Notes under the pieces: model-generated
The model's input: the letters and a program-made list of their open reading frames with translations, nothing else
Told to the model about the DNA's origin: nothing
The model's database searches: none
Source: Clostridia bacterium
Lineage (GTDB): Bacteria > Bacillota_A > Clostridia > Oscillospirales > Acutalibacteraceae
Direction of reading: 5' to 3'
Length of the DNA stretch: 24,691 nucleotides
Assembly (NCBI GenBank): GCA_024699005.1
Contig: JAILQN010000098.1
Location: 1-24,691, forward strand
Translations under genes and position numbers: made by a program
Shown: positions 1 to 6,361 of the stretch, one piece after another
Numbering within the stretch: the stretch's first letter is position 1
How the letters are laid out: each line of letters opens with the position of its first letter

Positions 1-1731
1 GAACGCCAGGACGCGCTCGTAGGGCGCGCGGTCCTCCAGCACCACGCTCATGAACAGCATGGAGTAGAACCAGAGCCTGACCTGTTCGCGCATCTCGGTT
101 ATCCACTCCGCCGGGAAGTTTTTGCGCCATTCCTCTTTATCTGTGAAATAACCCGTGGTGGAGAACGGCACTATGCCGGCGTCAAGCCAGACGTCGCCGA
201 TATCCCTGATGCGCCCGACCTCTTTGCCGCAGCGCGGGCATTTTATCTTTATTTCGTCTATCCACGGACGGTGCATCTGAGGCAGCTCGTCCACAAGGCC
301 TTTGTCAACGGCGAGCTCCCTCAGCTCCGCCTTGGAGCCCACGACCGTCAGTTCACCGCAGTCGCAGGGATAAAAGGGCAGGGGCATACCGTAATAGCGC
401 TTGCGCGAAATATTCCAGTCTCCCATGTTGTTGAGCCAGTCCGCCATACGCTTGCCGTTGCTGGCAGGCTCCCACTTCACGGACTCCGCCGCTCTTAAAA
501 GACGCGGCTTAAGTTCCGCAGTCCTTATGTACCACGCGGGGACAAGGCGGAAAATGACCTCGTGCTTGCAGCGCCAGCAGACGGGATAGCTGTGTTCTAT
601 CGGCATTATTTTATAGAGTTTGCCGCGCTTTTCGAGTTCCTCAAAGCACTCGTCGGCTATGTCGTGACTGTCCTTGCCCGTCATGAAGCCGAAGCCCTGC
701 ATGAATATGCCCGTGTCGTCCACCGGCATGATCTGAGAGATGCCCTCGCGTCTGCCCAGCTCGAAGTCTTCGATACCGCAGCCGGGAGCGATATGCACGA
801 CGCCGGAACCCTCGTCCGCGCCGACGTCCTCCCACGCAACGATACGGTGATCGACGTTCTGCTGCTTTTCGAACTCGGGGAAGCAGGTCTCGTATTTAAG
901 CCCTACAAGCTCGGAGCCCTTGAACATGCGCACGACCTCAAGCTTGTCGTCGCCCAGATACTTGATTGCGTTCTTGGCCAGATACAGCGGACGCGGGTCG
1001 CTCTTTATCTTTACCTCGGCGTAATCAATCTCGGGGTTGACCGCCAGAGCGGCGTTGGAGGATAGAGTCCAGGGCGTGGTGGTCCAGACAAGTATGGCTG
1101 CGTCTCTGCCGACTATCGGAAGCTTGAAAAACACGGAATTGTGGGTGATAAGCTTATAGGAGCCCGTCATCTCGTGCTCGGAGAGGGACGTGCCGCAGCG
1201 CGGGCACCAGGGCATGGGCTTGTACTCCTGCTCTATCCAGCCGTTCTCGTGGCACTTTTTCAGAAAATGCCAGATGCCGCCGATATTCTCGTCGGTGTTG
1301 GTGTAATAGGAATTGTCCCAGTCCATCCACTGCCCGAGGCGTTTGGACTGCTCGGTGATGACTCCGGAGTAAGTCTTTACGCGGTCGATGCACTTTTCGG
1401 TGAATTTGTCTATGCCGTATCTCTCGATATCCTTTTTGTTCTCGAACCCGAGATCACGCTCAACGCCCACTTCGACCCAGAGCCCCTGACTGTCGAAGCC
1501 GTTCTGATAACGGCAGTCGCAGCCCTTTGCCGAGTGATAGCGGATGAAGATATCCTTGAGCGATCTGCCCCAGGCGTGGTGGATACCCATGGGGTTGTTG
1601 GCGGTTATCGGCCCGTCGATAAAACGGAAACGCGTATTGCCGCTGTTTTTCGCCCTTAATTTGTTGAAGCTGTCGTTGTCGTCCCAGAATTTAAGGATCT
1701 GATGCTCCATGTCTATGAAGCTGAATGCCAT
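1..1731 (-). CDS. ileS: Isoleucyl-tRNA synthetase, N-terminal 577 codons (3' end outside window)
   Basis: Class I aminoacyl-tRNA synthetase that charges tRNA-Ile with isoleucine in the cytoplasm. The frame is open from the ATG at 1731 to the window edge, so the KMSKS loop and anticodon-binding part are not visible. A GGAGG site lies 8 nt before the start. Seen: the ATP-binding signature region at residues 39-57 (DGPITANNPMGIHHAWGRS), the WTTTPWTLSS motif of the CP1 editing domain, HIAPGCGIEDF at about residues 313-323 with the editing aspartate D322, and a CPRCG zinc-type knuckle followed by DVWLD near the end. The HIGH signature reads GIHH (residues 49-52), that is, the first and third residues are exchanged. 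It is the last gene of the recA operon seen here, 17 nt after the glycosyltransferase. Assignment to IleRS rather than ValRS or LeuRS rests on overall resemblance of the N-terminal block. The family is certain, the subclass (IleRS1 or IleRS2) is not. Confidence 0.93.
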   Translation of the reverse strand, partial: MAFSFIDMEHQILKFWDDNDSFNKLRAKNSGNTRFRFIDGPITANNPMGIHHAWGRSLKDIFIRYHSAKGCDCRYQNGFDSQGLWVEVGVERDLGFENKKDIERYGIDKFTEKCIDRVKTYSGVITEQSKRLGQWMDWDNSYYTNTDENIGGIWHFLKKCHENGWIEQEYKPMPWCPRCGTSLSEHEMTGSYKLITHNSVFFKLPIVGRDAAILVWTTTPWTLSSNAALAVNPEIDYAEVKIKSDPRPLYLAKNAIKYLGDDKLEVVRMFKGSELVGLKYETCFPEFEKQQNVDHRIVAWEDVGADEGSGVVHIAPGCGIEDFELGRREGISQIMPVDDTGIFMQGFGFMTGKDSHDIADECFEELEKRGKLYKIMPIEHSYPVCWRCKHEVIFRLVPAWYIRTAELKPRLLRAAESVKWEPASNGKRMADWLNNMGDWNISRKRYYGMPLPFYPCDCGELTVVGSKAELRELAVDKGLVDELPQMHRPWIDEIKIKCPRCGKEVGRIRDIGDVWLDAGIVPFSTTGYFTDKEEWRKNFPAEWITEMREQVRLWFYSMLFMSVVLEDRAPYERVLAF

Positions 1732-1748
1732 ATCTGTATCCTCCGTGT

Positions 1749-2690
1749 TCAGATGAGTGAATCAATATTGGTATATTTTATAAGGTACTGCGGCCTGTCT
1801 TTCGACTCGGCGTAGATACGGGCGATATACTCGCCGACTATGCCGACGGAAAGCAGCAGCAGTCCGCCTATGAACATGATAAGAAATATGATGAAGCAGT
1901 TTGTAAAGCCGAAATTCGCCTTTACCGCGTCGATTATCACGGTTATTATAAGGTAGATCACAGACAGCGCGGTGAGCCCTGCGCCGAGGAACAGCGGCAC
2001 TTTCAGCGGCGCGTCCGTGTAGCCCAGGATGCCGTCAAACGCATATCTGACAAGCTTGAAAAGAGACCACTTGGATGTGCCCGCGGCTCGTTCGCGGTTT
2101 TCGTGAGGGAACCACTTTGTGCTGAATCCCACCCACGGGAATATGCCCTTCGTGAAACGGTTATGCTCGGGCATGGCGAGTATCGCGTCCGCAACCTTGC
2201 GGTTGAATATCCGGTAATCCTGCGCGCCGTCGTCTATATAGGTATCGGATATTTTATTCACGATCTTATAAAACCCGGCGGAAAGCGCGCTTTTCAGACC
2301 GTTTTCGCCCGCCCTGTCCACACGGCGGCAGGCGGCTACGTCAAAGCCTTCCACGGCCACCGCGTTGAGCATACCGGGTATCATATCCGGCGAATGCTGG
2401 AGATCGGCGTCTATAAAACCGACGTAATCGCCGGTCGCGCCCCTGAGCCCTGCGAGCATGGCGGATTCCTTGCCGAAATTGCGGGAGAAGGAAACGTACT
2501 TTACATGCGCGTCGGTCCGGGCAAGTGAGGCGATGATGCGTATGGTGTCGTCCGAAGAGCCGTCATCCGCGAAGATCAGTTCCCATTCAAAACCGTCGAG
2601 ATTGTTCAGCACCCCGGTCGTTTCGGAGTAAAAAGCCCGAAGGACCGCGCTCTCGTTGTAACACGGGACGATCATAGATAGTTTTTTCAT
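1749..2690 (-). CDS. Membrane-anchored family 2 glycosyltransferase (DPM1/GtrB-like)
   Basis: The 313-residue protein probably moves a sugar from a nucleotide donor onto a polyprenyl phosphate at the inner face of the membrane, as do GtrB, ArnC and dolichol-phosphate mannose synthase. Seen: the GT-A start IVPCYNE (residues 7-13), ADDGSSDDT (41-49), and the metal-binding DADLQHSPD (94-102). Two hydrophobic membrane segments lie at about 230-255 and 263-290, followed by GEYIARIYAESKDRPQYL, a tail typical of this subfamily. Length fits the family. It lies 11 nt after the 106-residue gene and 17 nt before ileS, so co-transcription is likely. The sugar and the final acceptor cannot be told from sequence; no partner flippase or glycan cluster is seen nearby. 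Confidence 0.88.
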   Translation of the reverse strand: MKKLSMIVPCYNESAVLRAFYSETTGVLNNLDGFEWELIFADDGSSDDTIRIIASLARTDAHVKYVSFSRNFGKESAMLAGLRGATGDYVGFIDADLQHSPDMIPGMLNAVAVEGFDVAACRRVDRAGENGLKSALSAGFYKIVNKISDTYIDDGAQDYRIFNRKVADAILAMPEHNRFTKGIFPWVGFSTKWFPHENRERAAGTSKWSLFKLVRYAFDGILGYTDAPLKVPLFLGAGLTALSVIYLIITVIIDAVKANFGFTNCFIIFLIMFIGGLLLLSVGIVGEYIARIYAESKDRPQYLIKYTNIDSLI

Positions 2691-2701
2691 TCTGTTCTGC
2701 C

Positions 2702-3022
2702 TCAGCCGTAGTATTCGTTATACTTCGTTATCATGAATTTATAGATCTTGAATTCTTTATTCTGGCTTTTTTTCTGATACGCGCTGTCATAATCCGCCTT
2801 GACGGCGATGGTCTTGTCCGGCAGTCTGACTTTTATATCCACGTCGGAGAAATGCAGAGCTTCCACTATCTCGGGCGCGGCGATCTCGATATAACTCTTG
2901 CCCGACTTTTTATCGTGGTACAGGTAGAATGCGGTAACGGTGACTTTCTGTCCGTTCACTTCCACGCTCTCAAACACTCCCTGCGCGGTCTTTTTGTTTT
3001 TCTTTTTTTTAAAAAGTTTCAT
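2702..3022 (-). CDS. Hypothetical 106-residue basic protein
   Basis: Not recognised. The predicted protein starts with a very lysine-rich stretch (MKLFKKKKNKK), followed by about 95 residues of alternating hydrophobic and charged strands, suggesting a small beta-rich domain. It has no signal peptide, membrane segment or cysteine. The ATG at 3022 is preceded by AT-rich sequence (TTTATTAT) without a Shine-Dalgarno site, and no good alternative start is visible in frame. It sits in a 60-nt gap after rimO and 11 nt before the glycosyltransferase, on the same strand, so it may be part of the recA operon. That it is a real gene rests on its position, its strand and its tight spacing to the next gene; function is unknown. 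Confidence 0.6.
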   Translation of the reverse strand: MKLFKKKKNKKTAQGVFESVEVNGQKVTVTAFYLYHDKKSGKSYIEIAAPEIVEALHFSDVDIKVRLPDKTIAVKADYDSAYQKKSQNKEFKIYKFMITKYNEYYG

Positions 3023-3081
3023 ATAATAAAATAATCAAAACCGAACCGTAATTATTCATTCAGAAAAAACCGTCAGGATTT

Positions 3082-4416
3082 TCACTGAAACACCGCTTCT
3101 CCCAGGTAATCGTAGTCGTTCACTTCAAACAGCTTTACCTTGACAAATTCGCCGTCTGTCAGCTCCTGTTCGGACGTGAATACCACGCCGGAGTCTATCT
3201 CCGGAGCGTCCATCCACGTTCTGCCGTAATAGGAATCGGTGTAGGCGTCGTAGCCCTCGACCACGCATTCCACGGTCTGCCCCAGCCGCGCTTTCTGTTT
3301 CTCAAGATGGATGCCGTACTGCTGGGTCATGAGCGCGTCTACCCTCTCGCGTTTTATCTCGGGATCGACCTGATCCGGCATGGCGGCGGCGGGAGTCCCC
3401 TCCTCCTGCGAATAGGCGAAGCATCCCATGCGGTCAAACCCGCCCCTGTGCACGAATTCGGCGAGGGCGTCGTAGTCGTCGTCGGTCTCTCCCGGGAAGC
3501 CGGCTATAAATGTGGTGCGGATCACGCAGTCGGGCATTTTTTCACGGATACGGGACAGCAGTTCAAGATAACTGTTCATATTCCCCGGACGGCGCATGGC
3601 CCGCAGTATCCTGCCGCTCGCGTGCTGAAGGGGAATGTCGATATAGTGCAGCAGCTTCGGCTCGGAAGCCATGACGTCGAGCAGATCGTCTGTCACAGCG
3701 TCGGGATAGCAGTAGAGCATCCTTATCCAGTGTATGCCCTCTATGGCGCACAGCTTTTTCAGAAGCCCGGGCAGCCGCAGACTGCCGTAAAGATCAAGCC
3801 CGTAGCGGGTGGTGTCCTGGGCGATAAGTATCAGTTCTCTGACTCCCCCGTCCGCAAGCTTCCGTGCCTCATCTATGATATCCTCCTCGCTCCTTGAGCG
3901 GTAAGGTCCTCTGACGGCGGGTATCGCGCAGTATGAACAGGCGGCGCTGCAGCCGTCTGCTATGCGCAGATAAGCAAGGTAATCCGGAGTAGTCAGCGTT
4001 CTTTCTCCGGACAAAGGAAGCAAAGTATTGTCAGGGAAACTGTCCTTCGCCTCGCCCCTTGCGGCAGCTTTGACGGCTTCGGCTATATCCCCGTTCGCGC
4101 CGAGACCCAGTACGCAGTCCACCTCGGGCAGCTCGCGTTTGATCTCGTCGCGGTAACGCTCCGCAAGGCAGCCGGTCACGACGATCCTTTTTACGAATCC
4201 GTCGCGCTTGAAGTCCGCGATCTCCAGGATGGAGTCTATGCTCTCTTTTTTCGCGTCCTCAATAAAGGAACAGGTATTGATAACGATAACGTCTGCGTAA
4301 TGAGTATCGTTCGTTATTTCAATTTCTCCGTCCGCAGAGAGTTTTGCCAGCATCATTTCGGCGTCGACCTGATTTTTCGGACAGCCGAGAGACACAAATC
4401 CGACTCTTATGCTCAT
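3082..4416 (-). CDS. rimO: Ribosomal protein S12 methylthiotransferase RimO
   Basis: Radical SAM enzyme that methylthiolates an aspartate of ribosomal protein S12. The 444-residue protein has the full family layout. The N-terminal UPF0004 domain carries the RimO hallmark SLGCPKNQVD, with cluster cysteines C12, C49 (NTCSF) and C83 (TGCLA). The radical SAM core has C156, C160 and C163 (CSAACSYC, then AIPAVRGPYRSR). A C-terminal TRAM-type domain ends the protein. The SLGCPKNQVD start separates it from the tRNA-modifying MiaB. The start is preceded by GAGGAAGAGG, which lies within the last codons of recX, and the gap to recX is 6 nt, so the two are probably translated from one mRNA. Confidence 0.96.
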   Translation of the reverse strand: MSIRVGFVSLGCPKNQVDAEMMLAKLSADGEIEITNDTHYADVIVINTCSFIEDAKKESIDSILEIADFKRDGFVKRIVVTGCLAERYRDEIKRELPEVDCVLGLGANGDIAEAVKAAARGEAKDSFPDNTLLPLSGERTLTTPDYLAYLRIADGCSAACSYCAIPAVRGPYRSRSEEDIIDEARKLADGGVRELILIAQDTTRYGLDLYGSLRLPGLLKKLCAIEGIHWIRMLYCYPDAVTDDLLDVMASEPKLLHYIDIPLQHASGRILRAMRRPGNMNSYLELLSRIREKMPDCVIRTTFIAGFPGETDDDYDALAEFVHRGGFDRMGCFAYSQEEGTPAAAMPDQVDPEIKRERVDALMTQQYGIHLEKQKARLGQTVECVVEGYDAYTDSYYGRTWMDAPEIDSGVVFTSEQELTDGEFVKVKLFEVNDYDYLGEAVFQ

Positions 4417-4422
4417 ACGCTT

Positions 4423-5031
4423 TTACACCTCTTCCTCACCGAGATCCGAAAGGACCTCTTTTATTTCGTCATAACCGTAACCCGACCGGCTCAGCGCGGC
4501 GAACAGTTTCCGCCTGCCCTTTTCCGAGTCGAGACAATCATAATATCTGGTTTCTATTATGTATCTGATATTTTCGGAAAAATCCACATCCGGCATATCA
4601 AGAGCTTCCTCGACGTACTCTCTTTCCACACCCCTCGCGGCAAGTTCCTGACGTATCCGCATTATACCGTAACGCTTTTTTTCGGCAAGCTCACGTGCGA
4701 ACAGCGCCGCGAATTCCCGGTCGTTTATAAATCCCGCGTCGCGGCAGCGGTCTATCGCCGCATCTACGGCGCCGGGAGGATATTTCCTGCCGAGTTTCAC
4801 ACGCAGTTCCCTTTCGGAGTGCGCGCGGACGGTCACTATCCTGAGTGCGGAGGAATAGGCCTTTCTGGCTGCGATCTCGTTTTTGAGTTCGGTTATTTCC
4901 TCTTCGCCGGGATCTTCACGCAGCCTGTCCGGCAGGGTGTACCATACCTCGGGTGAAACAGAGGCTATAAACTCGCCGTCGGCGTATATGTGATATCTGC
5001 CGCCTTTGCCGTCCCTTAATTCCAGTTCCAC
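4423..5031 (-). CDS. recX: Regulatory protein RecX
   Basis: RecX binds the RecA filament and modulates recombinase activity. The 202-residue product is helical with the three-helix repeats of the family. Examples are SERELRVKLGRKYPPGAVDAA at about 92-112, then GFINDREFAALFARELAEKK, and the arm with LAARGVEREYVEEAL. Length is within the Gram-positive range. The start codon is GTG at 5031-5029, only 3 nt after the recA TAA and without a clear ribosome site of its own, so translation is probably coupled to recA. The order recA-recX is classic and supports the call strongly. Confidence 0.94.
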   Translation of the reverse strand: MELELRDGKGGRYHIYADGEFIASVSPEVWYTLPDRLREDPGEEEITELKNEIAARKAYSSALRIVTVRAHSERELRVKLGRKYPPGAVDAAIDRCRDAGFINDREFAALFARELAEKKRYGIMRIRQELAARGVEREYVEEALDMPDVDFSENIRYIIETRYYDCLDSEKGRRKLFAALSRSGYGYDEIKEVLSDLGEEEV

Positions 5032-5034
5032 AAG

Positions 5035-6189
5035 TTAAAACTCGTCGTCCTCTACGGCGATATCAAGACTGACGTCCGTTTCCGACAGACTGTCTGTCGC
5101 GGAAGCGGCGGGAGACGCGTCTTTCTCCTCAATCACGTCCGATCCTTTGACCGCGGCGAAGATCCTGCGTTCCAGCTCCGCGGCGTAATCCGGGTGCGAG
5201 TCGATATATTCCTTTGCCGCCTCCCTGCCCTGGCCCAGGCGCATTTCACCGTCATAGAACCAGGCGCCGCTCTTCTTGAGAACGTCCGTATCAACGCCGG
5301 TATCCAGGAGCTCGCCGGTCTTGGAGATGCCTTTGCCGTAAATAATGTCGAACTCGGTCTCCTTGAAAGGAGGCGCGACCTTGTTCTTTACTATCTTGAC
5401 CTTGGTACGGCTGCCGTACAGTTCCTTGTCGGCGCCGGATCCGGATTTTAGAATCTCGCCCTTCCTCACGTCTATACGGATCGTCGAATAGAACTTGAGC
5501 GCCCTGCCGCCCGTAGTGACCTCGGGGTTGCCGTAGATGACGCCGACTTTTTCGCGCAGCTGGTTGATAAAGATAACGACAGCGTTCGACTTTGCCACGA
5601 CGCCCGCCAGTTTGCGCAGCGCCTGACTCATAAGCCTTGCGTGAAGACCGACGTGGGACTCGCCCATATCGCCGTCGATCTCCGCCTTCGGCACGAGCGC
5701 CGCGACCGAGTCCACTACTATAAGATCGATGGCGCCGGAGCGGGCAAGAGCCTCCGCGATCTCCAGGGCCTGCTCGCCGCTGTCCGGCTGAGACACCAGC
5801 AGGGAATCGATGTCCACGCCTAAATTGCCGGCGTAGATCGGGTCGAGAGCATGCTCCGCGTCCACGAAAGCGGCTATGCCGCCCGCCTTCTGGGCCTCCG
5901 CCGCGCAGTGCAGCGCGAGGGTCGTTTTACCGGAGGATTCAGGCCCGAATATCTCGATTATCCTGCCGCGGGGCAGACCGCCCACGCCGGTGGCGAGGTC
6001 CAGTCCCAGAGAACCGGTGGATATGACTTCTATATTCTTGAGCCCCGACTCACCCAGACGCATGACCGCGCCTTCGCCGTACTTCTTTCTGATCTGTTCT
6101 ATGGCTGTTTTTAAAGCCTGCGCCTTTTCTTCGCCGCCTTCGATCTTCGCAGCCGGAGCTTTGCCTGTTTTGTCTTTTTTCGGTGCCAT
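5035..6189 (-). CDS. recA: Recombinase RecA
   Basis: ATP-dependent strand-exchange protein of homologous recombination and co-protease of the SOS response. The 384-residue protein has Walker [10 protein letters not shown] (residues 82-90), the catalytic glutamate in DAEHALDP (E112), Walker B LIVVDS (155-160), the L1 region with [14 protein letters not shown], and the L2 loop around [19 protein letters not shown]. The N-terminus has a short lysine/alanine-rich extension. The C-terminus is the usual acidic tail, ending VEDDEF. The start at 6189 follows GAAAGGACAGG at good spacing. It is the first gene of the minus-strand operon recA-recX-rimO and beyond. Confidence 0.99.
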   Translation of the reverse strand: MAPKKDKTGKAPAAKIEGGEEKAQALKTAIEQIRKKYGEGAVMRLGESGLKNIEVISTGSLGLDLATGVGGLPRGRIIEIFGPESSGKTTLALHCAAEAQKAGGIAAFVDAEHALDPIYAGNLGVDIDSLLVSQPDSGEQALEIAEALARSGAIDLIVVDSVAALVPKAEIDGDMGESHVGLHARLMSQALRKLAGVVAKSNAVVIFINQLREKVGVIYGNPEVTTGGRALKFYSTIRIDVRKGEILKSGSGADKELYGSRTKVKIVKNKVAPPFKETEFDIIYGKGISKTGELLDTGVDTDVLKKSGAWFYDGEMRLGQGREAAKEYIDSHPDYAAELERRIFAAVKGSDVIEEKDASPAASATDSLSETDVSLDIAVEDDEF

Positions 6190-6229
6190 GATTCCTGTCC
6201 TTTCACTCTGTTCATACTATAACCATTTT

Positions 6230-6257
6230 ATTATACACAACTTATCGCAAAATGCAA
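6230..6257 (-). promoter_or_regulatory. Promoter of the recA operon
   Basis: On the minus strand a TTGCAT -35 box (6252-6257) and a perfect TATAAT -10 box (6230-6235) are separated by 16 bp, about 40 bp before the recA start. I looked for a Gram-positive LexA operator (GAACnnnnGTTC) between 6190 and 6290 and saw only a lone GAAC half-site at 6208-6213, so SOS control is not visible here. Confidence 0.75.
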
Positions 6258-6292
6258 GCGTTTGTTTTCCGGCTGCGCCGAACCGAACGGAA

Positions 6293-6316
6293 CCGGGGGC
6301 ATACCATAGCCCCCGG
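6293..6316 (-). terminator. GC-rich hairpin after the DUF4091 gene, possible terminator
   Basis: CCGGGGGC and GCCCCCGG form a perfect 8-bp stem around an 8-base loop, about 45 nt after the stop of the 883-residue gene. On the minus strand the stem is followed by GGTTCCGTTCGG, not a clean T run, so this is a weak or atypical terminator. A second hairpin (CCGGAG-CGTT-CTCCGG, 6341-6356) lies closer to the stop. Confidence 0.45.
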
Positions 6317-6361
6317 CTCGTTTATTATATCCGGATATTCCCGGAGCGTTCTCCGGATCTG

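Noticed and set aside
3030..3081. Hairpin TTCAG...CTGAA with TTTTTT just after rimO, as an operon terminator
   Set aside because: The stem is AT-rich with internal mismatches and the T run lies in the stem; downstream genes on the same strand are closely spaced and lack another clear promoter.
6190..6290. LexA/SOS box at recA
   Set aside because: Only a lone GAAC half-site is visible; no GAACnnnnGTTC pair.
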